DNA of 64,000 nt from Thioclava sp. ES.031 (GCF_002563775.1 NZ_PDJO01000001.1:2366001-2430000); one strand, 5' to 3'. Positions 34,275-44,525 are shown, counted from the stretch's first letter. A program made the numbers and translations. Notes: a model not told the origin generated them from the letters alone.

Positions 34275-36302
34275 TCAGGCCTTCGTGTGAATAAGAATGT
34301 TCATGTAGGCGTCCACCTCGGCGCTCATGCTTGGCGGCACTACAATAGTCGAGTCGAACTGCTCGACGATTGCCGGCCCCGAAAAGGCCGCCCCTGCGCT
34401 CAGGCGATCACGGTCGTAGATGGCTGCGTCATGCGCCTTGCCATCGAACCACACCTTGCGATGGCCAATGGGCTCCGGCGTACCAGGGCGCACCTCGTTC
34501 TTCGCCGGCTCCGCCTTGGGAACGATCCCAACCGCCTTGACGGCGACGCGAAACAACGAGACGGGCGACGTTTTCAGAGCATAGTTGTATTCGCGCTCAT
34601 GCGCCTCGTGGAACGCCGCGATCAGCGCCTCTATATCAGTGATCCGGGGCGGCGCCGACACCTCGAGCGAGCGCCACTGCCCTTGGTACATCATCTCGAC
34701 AGAACGCTGCAGCATCATGTCCTTTTCAGCCACGCCCTCGCGCTTGAGCTGGGCGCGTGCCTCGTCCTCGATGCGCTGGAAGGCGGTCTCCAGGTCGGCC
34801 GGCTCGGTCTCGGCCGCGGCCCCCATGAAACTGTCCGAGAAATCGTGTTGGATGTCGACAAGCAAACAGCCGAGCGCGGATGTCACACCCGGATTGGGGG
34901 GGACGATCACCGTCGGAATCGACAATTCGCGGGCCACCGCCGCACCATGCAATGCCCCGGCCCCCCCGAAAGCACACAGGGCGAAGTCTCGCGGGTCGTA
35001 ACCGCGCGAGATAGACAGCAGCCGGACCGCGTTCGCCATGTTAGCGTTGGCCACACGCACGATCGCCTCGGCCGCCTCGTGAAGCTCCATCTCGAAAGGC
35101 GCGCCCACAGTGCTGCGCACCGCCGCTTCAGCGAGCGCAAAATCAAGGGTGATCTTGCCACCCGCAAGCGAGCTGCCAAGCCGTCCAAGCACCACGTTCG
35201 CATCCGTGTTAGTCGCAGTGGTATTGCCGTTCTTGTAGCAGGCAGGCCCCGGATCAGCGCCAGCCGATTGCGGCCCGTTGCGCAGCGACCCGCCCTCGTC
35301 CTTCCAGGCAAGAGACCCGCCACCAGCCCCAATTGTGAGCACCTCGATGGAAGGAAAGCGGATCGGGAAGCCGTATTCGATATACCAATCCTTGGTGATC
35401 CGGGACTCGCCCTGGTAGGAGACCGACACATCGGTAGACGTGCCCCCCATGTCGAAGCCGATGGTGTTGGGGAACCCGCAGAGATTGCCAATGAAACGGC
35501 TGGCGATCGCGCCCGCTGCGATGCCCGAACCAGCGAGCCGCGCCGCGAAGTGGCGCACCGCGCGCGTCGTCATCACACCGCCGCCCGTGTGCAGCAACAA
35601 CAGCTCGCGCGCGTAACCGCCATCTGCCAATTTATCCGCGAGCCGCGAGACGTAGTCGACCACCACTGGCGACACCACCGCATTGGCCATCGTAGTCGAG
35701 AACCGCTCATGCTCGAAAATCTCGGGCATGATCTGCGACGAGATCGAGACGGGCACATCCGGCATCACCTCCTTGAGGATGTCGTGCATGCGTTGTTCGT
35801 TGGTTCCGTTGACGTAGGAGTTCATAAAGCAGACCGCGATCGCCGCCACGCCGCGCTTTTTCAACACCTCGGCCACCAGATAGGCATCCTCCTCGTTCAA
35901 CGCGCTCAGGATCTCGCCCTCGGCGCTGACCCGTTCGCGCACAGTCAGTCGGTCGCGGCGCGGGATATACGGCTTGGCCACGTCTTTGTAGGTGTCCCAC
36001 AAGTCTTCCTTGTTGGCGCGCCGTATTTCGACGACATCTCTGAAACCCTCGGTGCAGACCATCGCAGCCCGCGGAAGATTGCGAGTTATCAGCGCGTTCG
36101 TCGCAACAGTAGTGCCATGCGAGAACATTGAGACATCCGAGAGGTCAATGCGACCCTGCTCGATCCCGTTAATGATCGCTCGCATCGGATCATCGGGGGT
36201 GGAGGCGGTCTTCTCAATACGAATCCGGCCTGTCGCCTCGTCCATGATACAGATGTCAGTAAAGGTGCCGCCAACGTCGACGGCGACTCGGGTGTTAGCC
36301 AT
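34275..36302 (-). CDS. Hydantoinase/oxoprolinase subunit A (HyuA family)
   Basis: 675-aa ATPase subunit with the ASKHA-like start VAVDVGGTFTDICIMDE, a central MGGTSTDVS phosphate-binding loop and C-terminal family segments. It phosphorylates the ring amide so the partner subunit can hydrolyse it. An AraC regulator lies 139 bp upstream on the same strand. It is paralogous in chemistry, not in sequence, to the PxpABC set 4 kb away. Confidence 0.93.
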   Translation of the reverse strand: MANTRVAVDVGGTFTDICIMDEATGRIRIEKTASTPDDPMRAIINGIEQGRIDLSDVSMFSHGTTVATNALITRNLPRAAMVCTEGFRDVVEIRRANKEDLWDTYKDVAKPYIPRRDRLTVRERVSAEGEILSALNEEDAYLVAEVLKKRGVAAIAVCFMNSYVNGTNEQRMHDILKEVMPDVPVSISSQIMPEIFEHERFSTTMANAVVSPVVVDYVSRLADKLADGGYARELLLLHTGGGVMTTRAVRHFAARLAGSGIAAGAIASRFIGNLCGFPNTIGFDMGGTSTDVSVSYQGESRITKDWYIEYGFPIRFPSIEVLTIGAGGGSLAWKDEGGSLRNGPQSAGADPGPACYKNGNTTATNTDANVVLGRLGSSLAGGKITLDFALAEAAVRSTVGAPFEMELHEAAEAIVRVANANMANAVRLLSISRGYDPRDFALCAFGGAGALHGAAVARELSIPTVIVPPNPGVTSALGCLLVDIQHDFSDSFMGAAAETEPADLETAFQRIEDEARAQLKREGVAEKDMMLQRSVEMMYQGQWRSLEVSAPPRITDIEALIAAFHEAHEREYNYALKTSPVSLFRVAVKAVGIVPKAEPAKNEVRPGTPEPIGHRKVWFDGKAHDAAIYDRDRLSAGAAFSGPAIVEQFDSTIVVPPSMSAEVDAYMNILIHTKA

Positions 36303-36441
36303 TCTGGTTCCTCCAGGTTTGAGCGGACACGATGGGCCCGTCTGCCGAAGAGGAGTCCTCGGCAGCTTCTTGCTTCATTGACTGGACGTCTCGGTCGACG
36401 GGAGAGCGGGCCGGCTCAAGCCGGCACGGCTCGCGCGGCCA

Positions 36442-37401
36442 TTACATTGCCCTGCGGAGGCGTCCCGCCTCCTTACGCGTTTCCGTCGGCGTGCATCCGA
36501 ACTTCGCCTTGTAATGCCTTGAAAACTGGGCCTGGTCGGCAAAGCCCCAGCGATATGCGATCTCGGCGACGGTTGCGCCCGCTCCCTGGGCGCGCAGCTC
36601 TTCCGAGCAACGGGTCAGGCGGCGGTCGCGGATATAGCCGTTGACGGACGGGCCCGCGTCAGAAAAGAGTTGTTGCAGGTAGCGCAAAGAGATTCCGCAG
36701 GCCCGCGCAACGCTTTGCGGGGACAGGTTCGGATCCTTCAGGTTTTCGCGGATGAACTGCTCGGCTCGGTAAAGATGCGCTGCCCGCACCGTCGATGTAG
36801 TGCTGTCGAGTACGCGCTCGTCACTGCGTATCGCAAGACAAAGCATTTCCAGCAGATGGCTTCCGGCCGTCTCGCGCGCCGAATAGTCGAGTTGCTCAAT
36901 ATGGGAAATGGCGGCTCGCATGCTGCTAAGGAAATAGCCGGCCACGCCATGCCGCCCGTCGAAGATAAGCCCGCCCAGCCGCTCGGAGGGGCCGATCCGC
37001 GCGCGCACGTTGGCGGAAGGCACCTTCAGCACCCACTGGATATTGCGGCGCGCATGCCAGTATTCATACGGCGCGTCACTGCGCTCGACGATGAAGCTGC
37101 CCGGCTTGCAGCAGGTCCGCCTTTGGTTCTGCGAATACTGCACTTCATCGTTTTCCGGGATAGCAATCAGGAGCGAGCTTTCGGTCTCGTTCAGGAAGTG
37201 ATGACGCTTGCGCTGGTAGAGAACCCCGTCACAATCTATCCGGGACAGCCCGATCACGCCCAGCGACCATTGCTGCATCTCGCCACGGAACGCTTGGCGA
37301 TCGAGGCATTCCGTGTCGAGGGGGAAATAGGCCTCGGACACCATCTTCTGCCATTTATCGCGTCCGCCCGGCATGGCGGACCCTCCACTACTGATGATCA
37401 T
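36442..37401 (-). CDS. AraC-family regulator, likely of hyuAB
   Basis: 319-aa regulator. An N-terminal AraC_binding_2-like sensor domain precedes the C-terminal double HTH (residues about 215-315: SPQSVARACGISLRYLQQLF and VAEIAYRWGFADQAQFSRHY). ATG 37401 is favoured; the frame is open 36 codons upstream without domain similarity. It lies between the asparaginase and hyuAB on the same strand. The organisation suggests control of the nearby amidohydrolase genes. Confidence 0.9.
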   Translation of the reverse strand: MIISSGGSAMPGGRDKWQKMVSEAYFPLDTECLDRQAFRGEMQQWSLGVIGLSRIDCDGVLYQRKRHHFLNETESSLLIAIPENDEVQYSQNQRRTCCKPGSFIVERSDAPYEYWHARRNIQWVLKVPSANVRARIGPSERLGGLIFDGRHGVAGYFLSSMRAAISHIEQLDYSARETAGSHLLEMLCLAIRSDERVLDSTTSTVRAAHLYRAEQFIRENLKDPNLSPQSVARACGISLRYLQQLFSDAGPSVNGYIRDRRLTRCSEELRAQGAGATVAEIAYRWGFADQAQFSRHYKAKFGCTPTETRKEAGRLRRAM

Positions 37402-37635
37402 TTTCCGTCTCTCGTGCCTCTGGATTGAAGGGCCCGACACGTCCCTTAAAGACAGGATAGTGACAGGGCGCGCAGGCGTTCTTGCCGATTTGCGCATAAA
37501 TTCTTGCAATCCTACGGCACGTCATCGCAGCGCTCCCTTTAGCCAGGGCCCGGGCCACGCATTTGCACGCTGGTCAAGCGGCGCCCGACCGAACGCCCGA
37601 CGCTCCAAGCTGGTCCCAGTTGGCAGCACCGCCGT

Positions 37636-38625
37636 TCAGACGAGACCACCCGCCCTTTCGAAAGCCGCGCGGATCTCGGCATCATCGGCACCGCCCCCGA
37701 GCAATGCGCTCAACAGTAAGCGCGCCTTGATGGGCGAGAGACTTCCCGCAAAGATTACGCCGGCTTCCTGCAATGTCCGCCCGCCCGAATCTTTACCGTA
37801 AACGGGCAGTGTCCGGCCTTCGGCGCAGCGCGAGGCGACAACAACCGGCACTCCGGCCTCCGTCAGGCGCGCGATACGTTCAGCGAAACCGCTCGGGGCA
37901 TTCCCCCTGCCAAAAGCGGACAGCACAACGCCAGACTTGCCCGCCGACGCGCAGTAATCGAGGTAATCCGGCGTGCTGCCGAGTCCCAAAAGAATTAGCT
38001 CGACCCCTGGATCGAGCCTCGGCGCCTCGACATGGGACCGGGCCAGCGAACGGCGATAAAGATATACGGCACCATCATCAACCTCGCCCAGCTTGCCCAA
38101 GCCGGGCGAGCGGAAAGTATCGACACGCGAGCTGTGCGCCTTCGTCACCTCGCGGGCGGCGTGAAGGTCCCCCTCGAAAAGGATAACCGCACCCTGCCCT
38201 CGCAGCCCCTCCGAGGCTGCACAGCGGATGGCATCCGCAATGTTACGCGGCCCATCAGTATCGGGCGCACCCGCATGGCGCTGAGCGCCGGTAAAGACCA
38301 CGGGCTTGTCCGAACGGACCAGAAGATCGGCGAGAAACGCGCTTTCTTCCATGGTGTCAGTACCGTGCGTGACCACGACCCCATCCACGGCATCGTCGGC
38401 AAGCACCTCGCCAATCCGGGTGCACAGACGATGCACAGTTTCCAGGTCCAACGCATAGCTGCCGACTGCCTCGAAATCCTCGACCTGCACAGTGATCCCA
38501 TCAGGCCGTTCATGCAGGCTATCCAGCAGCCGATGCGCGGCGACGTTGGCATTCACCGGCCCGCCTGCGCGCTCGGCAGTTGAAGCGATTGTGCCCCCGG
38601 TCGCGATAAGTGTGACGTTCTTCAT
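37636..38625 (-). CDS. Asparaginase/glutaminase family amidohydrolase
   Basis: 329-aa type I/II asparaginase-fold enzyme. The first catalytic Thr lies in IATGGTIAST (T12) and the second triad in VVTHGTDTMEESA. There is no signal peptide, so it is cytosolic. In this context it may hydrolyse an open-chain amide or half-amide released by the ring-opening enzymes rather than free asparagine. It is 10 bp from the leaderless binding-protein gene and is the last gene of the long transporter operon. Confidence 0.92.
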   Translation of the reverse strand: MKNVTLIATGGTIASTAERAGGPVNANVAAHRLLDSLHERPDGITVQVEDFEAVGSYALDLETVHRLCTRIGEVLADDAVDGVVVTHGTDTMEESAFLADLLVRSDKPVVFTGAQRHAGAPDTDGPRNIADAIRCAASEGLRGQGAVILFEGDLHAAREVTKAHSSRVDTFRSPGLGKLGEVDDGAVYLYRRSLARSHVEAPRLDPGVELILLGLGSTPDYLDYCASAGKSGVVLSAFGRGNAPSGFAERIARLTEAGVPVVVASRCAEGRTLPVYGKDSGGRTLQEAGVIFAGSLSPIKARLLLSALLGGGADDAEIRAAFERAGGLV

Positions 38626-38635
38626 GGCAACATCC

Positions 38636-39856
38636 TCAATTCGCGGAAACGCTACGCGGACAGTCCGCCCGCCGGCGCGCGCGGCGCGCCTCCGCCAGTT
38701 CGATTATTTTGTTCCAGCGGCGCACCAGGAAGTTGTGCTCGTCCATGGCGCTATTCCAGACCGCGATATGCTTAGCGCGCGCCCGGTAGGAGCCGCCCGA
38801 GCGGACATCGCCCGCGCGGATCGCCTCCCGCCCGTGAGGATCGGGCAGATTGCGCGCGGCGGGCTTGCCCTCGTACCAGTAATCCCATTCGTCCGAATCC
38901 AGTACCGCGCGCACGCGTTCAGGGACAGACATGTAATAGCCCTGCCGCGCCATGCATGCCCCCGCCCAGCCGTCGAGGAACCAGTTGAACCAAGCATAGG
39001 CCATGTCCAGCCGTTTCCCCTGCAAATGCTGCGCCAGACAAAGCCCGCCATGCCAGGCGCGGTAACCCTCGGTCGGGGACGCCTGGCGCACCTTCATGCC
39101 GCGCGCTTTCATTGCCACCACAGAGGGCGACCAGATTGACGAAATGCACAGGTCACCATCCGAGAACCGGTCAACGGGTTCCGACGCTCGCCGCCAGAAC
39201 GGGGCGAAATGCCCAGAATTGACCAGCTCCACTGCGTGGCCATACATCTCATCAATTTCTTCTACCGTCATGTTGCCCAGGTCGCGCACCTCCATGCGGC
39301 CAGCTGCAACAAGCGCCATAGTCAGGTCGAACGCCCCGATCGCGGGTTCATCCACCAATGCGACGCGCCCTTGCCATCGCGGGTTGAGCAATTCGGACCA
39401 GCTGACGACGTCGCGATCCACGTCCAGCGCCGCCTCACCCTGATTGATGGCGAAACTGTCGAAGTTGTAGACCGTAGGTAGCATCGAGATCCGCCCCGTC
39501 GGGTTCGCCGACAAGGTGGCGTCGGGTTGCACATATAGACGGCTGGCGGGTGTGTCGCCTAAACCGCCGCCCGTCCCGTTGGCGCCAACACAACGAGCAA
39601 GATCGCTCATCTCCTCCCAAGCGTCGATCCGGGAAATCTCGATCGGTTGAATCGCGCGCCAGTGCCAGACGATATCGAGGTTGTGAAAGCACTGGTCATA
39701 CACATCATAGGAATCTGATCGCATCGCCGCCGTTCGCTGGGCGGTCACGAAGTCCTGTTCCATGAATTCTATCGGAAAGCCGAGGTCGGCCTCAGCGCGT
39801 TCCTTCAGAAGCCGCCAAGGCAGAATCTCAGTGCACAGGATTCGTAACGGTTCCAT
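38636..39856 (-). CDS. Solute-binding-protein homologue without signal peptide
   Basis: 406-aa protein of the PotD/spermidine-putrescine binding family (type II fold), paralogous to the exported protein at 43.3-44.5 kb: both share SVPERV/PSTNIK, a WYEG motif and a GD(V/L)R(S/D)GGS motif near the C-terminus. It begins MEPLRILCTEILPW, with no hydrophobic or twin-arginine leader, and the upstream frame is the tail of the GTPase gene and encodes no leader. It should therefore stay in the cytoplasm. The start overlaps the GTPase stop by one base. A soluble ligand sensor or intracellular carrier is possible. Confidence 0.85.
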   Translation of the reverse strand: MEPLRILCTEILPWRLLKERAEADLGFPIEFMEQDFVTAQRTAAMRSDSYDVYDQCFHNLDIVWHWRAIQPIEISRIDAWEEMSDLARCVGANGTGGGLGDTPASRLYVQPDATLSANPTGRISMLPTVYNFDSFAINQGEAALDVDRDVVSWSELLNPRWQGRVALVDEPAIGAFDLTMALVAAGRMEVRDLGNMTVEEIDEMYGHAVELVNSGHFAPFWRRASEPVDRFSDGDLCISSIWSPSVVAMKARGMKVRQASPTEGYRAWHGGLCLAQHLQGKRLDMAYAWFNWFLDGWAGACMARQGYYMSVPERVRAVLDSDEWDYWYEGKPAARNLPDPHGREAIRAGDVRSGGSYRARAKHIAVWNSAMDEHNFLVRRWNKIIELAEARRARRRADCPRSVSAN

Positions 39857-40845
39857 CAGGCTACGGCTTTCACACTCTTCAAACGCATGAAAGCCGCAAA
39901 TGAACGACGGATGCGTTCGGGATCAAGCCCCTCGAGGATAAAAACCATCCGCGAAACCCGCGCGCCCTCCGGCCAGTGTTCCATATGGACCGGCGCATGA
40001 ACCAGGTGCTGCACCCCGTGAACTGCCACCGGTCGCTCCTCGCCGGCGATGGCCAGAATCCCCTTAAACCGGAATATGCGGTCACCATAGCGGTGCAACA
40101 AAAGCGTGAGCCAGATGCCAAAATCGGTCCAGTCCACGTTTTCCTCGACGGTCAGGGAAAACGTCACGACACCCAGGTCTTCATTTAGGTCGTGATCATG
40201 GTGGTGATGATGCCCGTCGATTTTCTCCGCCTCCGGCAGCGGCGGCACGCCGGGATCGAGATCGCGGACTATCGCATCCGCAGCGTCCATGTTGGTTAGC
40301 ACCCGCGCCGAGGGATTCAACCGCGAGAGCGTTGCCCGCAGCGCAGCGATCTCTCCATCCTCTGCCAGATCCGTCTTAGTCAGAACAATCCGGTCGGCTG
40401 CCGCGATCTGGCGCACGGCCTCGGCTCGATGCTCGACCTGGCGTGTCGCATTGACGGCATCGACCGTAGTCAGAACGCCTCCGTTATCGAAGTGGCTGCG
40501 CAGCACGGGATGTGCGCGCAGGGTCTGAAGCACCGGGTAGGGATCAGCCAGCCCGGTCGTCTCGATCACGACACGGTCGAAGTCGATCTCGCCCCGCGTC
40601 AGTAGGCTGTGAAGGTTCATCAATGCGTCGGCTACCTCACCGCGCACGGTGCAGCAGATGCAGCCGGATTTCATAAGCACTACATTGTCGTCGATACGGT
40701 CCAGCAAATGGTGATCCAGCCCCACCTCGCCGAATTCGTTTATCAGCACCGCAGCGCGGGCCATTCCCGGATCGGTCAAGAGACGCTGCAGGAGCGTGGT
40801 TTTCCCGGATCCCAGGAAGCCGGTGAGCAGCGTAACCGGAATCAT
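39856..40845 (-). CDS. COG0523 (CobW/YeiR-like) metal-chaperone GTPase
   Basis: 329-aa G3E GTPase. Walker A is GFLGSGKTTLLQ, the metal-binding C-x-C-C motif GCICC follows, the guanine motif is TKTD, and a His-rich stretch DGHHHHHDHD sits mid-protein. The CobW C-terminal domain is complete. COG0523 proteins deliver metals, often Zn, to client enzymes. The cluster contains an obvious metal client in the deacetylase-fold hydrolase. It lies between a CSLCG small protein and the leaderless binding protein. Confidence 0.92.
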   Translation of the reverse strand: MIPVTLLTGFLGSGKTTLLQRLLTDPGMARAAVLINEFGEVGLDHHLLDRIDDNVVLMKSGCICCTVRGEVADALMNLHSLLTRGEIDFDRVVIETTGLADPYPVLQTLRAHPVLRSHFDNGGVLTTVDAVNATRQVEHRAEAVRQIAAADRIVLTKTDLAEDGEIAALRATLSRLNPSARVLTNMDAADAIVRDLDPGVPPLPEAEKIDGHHHHHDHDLNEDLGVVTFSLTVEENVDWTDFGIWLTLLLHRYGDRIFRFKGILAIAGEERPVAVHGVQHLVHAPVHMEHWPEGARVSRMVFILEGLDPERIRRSFAAFMRLKSVKAVA

Positions 40846-41165
40846 TGTCCGCCCACCCAATCGATGAGCGCATCATCAAGCGGATCGATCTCGCACCCCG
40901 CGAGAGCCTCGGCCTCGGGCCAGAGGTGAGAGAAGGATTCGAAGACCGAGGATGCTCCGGTGGCATTCGAAACGACGTATGACGTGCCTTGCCACTCAGC
41001 CAGCTTTACCCTACGGCAGGACAACACGCGATTGGCCGCCGCGACCCGCCGCGCGCTTTCGACCCGCCGCGAGCGGCGGTCGGTGTTGCGGGTGAAGACG
41101 CCTGGACGGTCCACCGCATGGGTCCAGTGGTCGTCGCACCCCAGTATTCCGCATAGCGAGCACAT
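40842..41165 (-). CDS. Small CxxC protein next to COG0523 GTPase
   Basis: 107-aa cytosolic protein starting MCSLCGILGCDDHW, so three cysteines, an Asp pair and a His lie in the first 13 residues: a plausible metal site. The remainder is basic then acidic, with no recognised fold. It overlaps the GTPase start by 4 bp (ATGA) and follows the hydrolase gene closely. A partner or metal carrier for the GTPase is inferred from coupling only. Confidence 0.75.
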   Translation of the reverse strand: MCSLCGILGCDDHWTHAVDRPGVFTRNTDRRSRRVESARRVAAANRVLSCRRVKLAEWQGTSYVVSNATGASSVFESFSHLWPEAEALAGCEIDPLDDALIDWVGGQ

Positions 41166-41235
41166 GATCGGTTCTGCCTTTGTTGTTTGTGAGGGGCCGC
41201 CCGATCGAGGGCGACCCGATGATTGATCCGCGTGA

Positions 41236-42114
41236 TCAGCCTCGCGGGAAGCGCTTGTCGTAGTCGTCCGCCATTTCATTCATCGTAACGAAGCGCACGC
41301 CTTCGTGCGACTTAATGTGCGCAATCAAGCGCTCGAGCATCATCAGCACCTGCGGACGGCCCGAAACGTCGGGGTGGATAGTGATCGGGAAGACCGCGTA
41401 ATCCATATTCCGGTAAACCCAATCAAACTGGTCGCGCCACATCTGCTCAATGTCGCGCGGGTTCACGAAACCATGGCTGTTGGGCGACTTCTTGATGAAC
41501 ATCATCGGCGGCAGATCGTCGAGATACCAGTTCGCCGGGATCTCAATGAGGTCGGTCTCCTCGCCGCGTACCAGCGGCTTCATCCAGTCCTCGGGCTTGG
41601 CGGAATAGTCAATTTTCGTCCACTTGTCGCCAACGCGCACCCGGTAGGGAGTGAAATCGTTGTGCATCAGCGAGTGGTCGTACTTAATACCCTTTTTGAG
41701 TAGCAGCTCGTTCGTGACGTTGGAAAACTCCCACCACGGGGCGACGTAGCCGGTGGGGCGCTTACCCGAGATTTTGGTGACCAGTTCAATCCCCTTATCG
41801 AGCACCGCCTCTTCCTGCTCTCGCGTCATCGCGATCGGGTTTTCATGACTATAGCCATGAATCCCAATTTCGTGGCCACGCTTTGCGACATCGTGCATCT
41901 GCTCGGGGAAGGTTTCGGCGGAGTGGCCCGGAATGAACCAAGTGGTTTTCAGTCCGGTTTTGTCGAAGAGGTCGAGAAGCCGCGGCGAGCCGACCTCGCC
42001 TGCGAAAAGACCGCGCGAGATGTCGTCGGGGCTGTCCTCCCCGCCATACGAGCCAAGCCAGCCCGCAACCGCGTCCACGTCGATGCCGAAGCCGACCAGA
42101 ATATCCTTTGCCAT
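41236..42114 (-). CDS. NodB-fold hydrolase, cyclic-imide-hydrolase-like
   Basis: 292-aa cytosolic member of the polysaccharide-deacetylase superfamily. Conserved metal-site elements are [20 protein letters not shown] and the HPDVSGRP segment. It belongs with the PuuE/HpPgdA/cyclic-imidase branch, whose members act on ring amides and lack export signals, rather than with secreted chitin or peptidoglycan deacetylases. In this cluster a role opening a cyclic imide or ureide is likely; deacetylation is the alternative. It follows the ABC ATPase and precedes the CSLCG/GTPase pair. Confidence 0.82.
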   Translation of the reverse strand: MAKDILVGFGIDVDAVAGWLGSYGGEDSPDDISRGLFAGEVGSPRLLDLFDKTGLKTTWFIPGHSAETFPEQMHDVAKRGHEIGIHGYSHENPIAMTREQEEAVLDKGIELVTKISGKRPTGYVAPWWEFSNVTNELLLKKGIKYDHSLMHNDFTPYRVRVGDKWTKIDYSAKPEDWMKPLVRGEETDLIEIPANWYLDDLPPMMFIKKSPNSHGFVNPRDIEQMWRDQFDWVYRNMDYAVFPITIHPDVSGRPQVLMMLERLIAHIKSHEGVRFVTMNEMADDYDKRFPRG

Positions 42115-42133
42115 GTTTAGTCTCCTTGTTGGA

Positions 42134-43201
42134 TCAGTTATGGATCAGCGTGACCGACGTGGGGTCGATCCCCAAGGTCACGGGTGAACCGGGCGAATAG
42201 CTGTGCGCCTCAAGCGCGCCGACATGGGTTTCCGCGTCAATCTCGCGACCGTCGCTGAGCTTGACCCTGAGATAGCCGATGGAGCCGACGAGCTGCTTGG
42301 CGGTCACGGTGCCTTCAAGCCTGATCTCGCCGGGCGTATTACGCAGGCCGAGGTTAAAGGCTTCAGCGGGGATCACCGCAAGGTTGGCGCCGGCTGCGCC
42401 GACTCCCGAAATAGGGCCATATGGCGTTTCAATCAGCCGCAATCCTTTGTCGCCGCCCTGCGCGGGCTTGCCTTCGATGATCGTGTTCGAGCCGATGAAT
42501 TCGGCCACGAAGGGCGTCGCCGGGCGCGTGTAAAGCTCTTTCGGCGCCGAGATTTGCTCGACCACGCCGTTCGACATGACCACGACGCGATCTGACAGGC
42601 CCAGTGCTTCCGATTGCGCGTGGGTTACAAAGACGAAGGTGATCCCCAGATCGCGCTGAAGCAATTTCAGCTCGTTCTGGATGATGCGCCGCAGGTTGGC
42701 GTCCAGCGCCCCTAACGGTTCGTCGAGCAGCAGGATCTCTGGTTCGACCACAAGGCCGCGGGCCAGCGCAATTCGCTGGCGCTGCCCGCCGGAAAGCTTG
42801 TCGGCCTTGCGGTCCGCGAATTCGGTCAGATCGAACATGTCGAGGATTCGATCAACCTTGCGATCCTTCTCGGACTTCGGCATGCCCTTGATGTCCAGCC
42901 CGAAGGCGATGTTCTGGCGAACCGTCATGTGCGGGAACAGCGCGTAGTTTTGGAAAATCATGGATGTCGGGCGCTTTTCCGGCGGCGTGTGCGAGATGTT
43001 CTGCCCCATGATGAAGATTTCGCCGTTCGTGATCTCCTCGAAGCCGGCAATCATCCGCAAAGTGGTAGACTTTCCGCAGCCCGATGGCCCAAGGAAGGCC
43101 ACGAATTCACCCTTCTCGACCTTGAGGTCGAAATCCGACACGGCGACCGTGCCGTCGGGGTAGGTCTTGCCGACCGATTTAAGTTCAAGATCGTAGAGCA
43201 T
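42134..43201 (-). CDS. PotA-type ABC ATPase (copy 1)
   Basis: 355-aa ATPase: Walker A GPSGCGKS, signature LSGGQRQ, Walker B ILLLDEP, H-loop His present in VTHAQSEAL (the Asp usual after His is Ala), and a C-terminal TOBE-like domain. ATG 43201 is chosen over the GTG at 43207 because of spacing from AAGG. It is one of two ATPase genes serving a single pair of permease genes. Confidence 0.92.
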   Translation of the reverse strand: MLYDLELKSVGKTYPDGTVAVSDFDLKVEKGEFVAFLGPSGCGKSTTLRMIAGFEEITNGEIFIMGQNISHTPPEKRPTSMIFQNYALFPHMTVRQNIAFGLDIKGMPKSEKDRKVDRILDMFDLTEFADRKADKLSGGQRQRIALARGLVVEPEILLLDEPLGALDANLRRIIQNELKLLQRDLGITFVFVTHAQSEALGLSDRVVVMSNGVVEQISAPKELYTRPATPFVAEFIGSNTIIEGKPAQGGDKGLRLIETPYGPISGVGAAGANLAVIPAEAFNLGLRNTPGEIRLEGTVTAKQLVGSIGYLRVKLSDGREIDAETHVGALEAHSYSPGSPVTLGIDPTSVTLIHN

Positions 43202-43275
43202 TTCCACCTTGCCTCGGGTATTGGTTCATAGTGCGCCGGGCGCACAGCCGATCCGCTGCACGCCCGGGCCTTGGA

Positions 43276-44493
43276 TCAGGCGTTAAGGAACTCGTCCCAG
43301 CGCTGGATCAGGTGGTCATACTCATCGGGCCACTGATGCCAGTAGGCGACGTTCGCAGCACGCTCTTCAAGCGATCCGCCATCACGCAGGTCGCCAGGGT
43401 TGATGCCGCGCTCCGGTTCACCTTCCCACGGCTGTCCCTCATACCAAAACGCGTATTTCTTCGGATCCATCACCTTTTTGATGTTGGTCGAAGGCGAATA
43501 GTAGCCCTGCTCAGTCACGGTGATGCCTGGTTCACCGGACAGCCAGAAATTCGCATAGGCGATCACCGCTTCGCGGTTCGGCGTGCCCTTGAGCATCGAC
43601 GGGCCGATAGCCCAGGCGCGATAGCCCTCTTTCGGACGCGCATATTTGGCGGGCTTGCCCTGCGCCTTGACAGCCATGACTGCGGGCTGCCAAGCGTCAC
43701 ACACAACCATCTCGCCCGAGGCCATGAGGTTCACCAGCTCACCGAAATCCCCCCAAAGCGCACGGAATTGACCACCTTTTTTCTTTGAGATCAGGAACTT
43801 GGTCGCTTCGTCGATGTCCGAGACGCTGGGATTGCCCGGGTTTTCAACCTCCAGCATCCCCAAGGAATTCATAGCAAGGATGGCTTGCCCAAATGCGATC
43901 AGCGGGTCGACGTTGAGGCCCGATTTACCCCGCCACTTGTCGTCGAAGATCGCGGTCCAGGTATTGGCTTCCTCGTCCGTCAGAACATCGGGGTTATAGC
44001 CGATGGAGTCGTAGTTGTAGACCGCTGGAACCATGTAAAGTTCGGTCTGCGCATCATCCGCCCAAATCTGCCCGACGATCTGGGACCGCCGTTCCCATTT
44101 GGGGTTCACCTTAGTGAAGGTGTCGCGGATGTTGGCCCAGTTCGGAACCGCCGAAACTGGAATGGTCTCGACATTGTCAGTAGCGATCAGCGCGGGCAGA
44201 CGCTCGGCGATGATTTCCCAGGTGTCGAAGTCCGACGCGCCCGAAAGAATCTTGGTCTGCGAATCCGGGAAGGTCGCCGGTGTGCCGGAGACCGAGCCGA
44301 CGCCGCTTGCTTTCTGGAATTTCTCGAGGATGCGATCCTGCACCGTGGTCGAAAGGCCGGTCGTTCGAAGTGCCTGATTAGACAAATCCTGTGCCTGAGC
44401 CCAGCGGGTCCATGGGTGCATACCCGACCCCAGCGCTGCCGCGCCGAGCGCGGCGGTGCCTTTCATGAAGGTCCGACGGTTCGTTGACGTCAT
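43276..44493 (-). CDS. PotD-type solute-binding protein, TAT-exported
   Basis: 405-aa periplasmic binding protein. A twin-arginine signal (NRRTFMKGTAALGAAALG) ends near AQA-QD, and the mature protein has the two-lobed PotD/PotF fold. It lies between two SDR genes and the first ABC ATPase on one transcript. The paralogue at 38.6 kb lacks the leader. The ligand is unknown; the family includes polyamine, opine, thiamine and other amine binders. Confidence 0.93.
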   Translation of the reverse strand: MTSTNRRTFMKGTAALGAAALGSGMHPWTRWAQAQDLSNQALRTTGLSTTVQDRILEKFQKASGVGSVSGTPATFPDSQTKILSGASDFDTWEIIAERLPALIATDNVETIPVSAVPNWANIRDTFTKVNPKWERRSQIVGQIWADDAQTELYMVPAVYNYDSIGYNPDVLTDEEANTWTAIFDDKWRGKSGLNVDPLIAFGQAILAMNSLGMLEVENPGNPSVSDIDEATKFLISKKKGGQFRALWGDFGELVNLMASGEMVVCDAWQPAVMAVKAQGKPAKYARPKEGYRAWAIGPSMLKGTPNREAVIAYANFWLSGEPGITVTEQGYYSPSTNIKKVMDPKKYAFWYEGQPWEGEPERGINPGDLRDGGSLEERAANVAYWHQWPDEYDHLIQRWDEFLNA

Positions 44494-44525
44494 GATTAAA
44501 ACTCCCTGATTTAGTTGGTTAGTAT

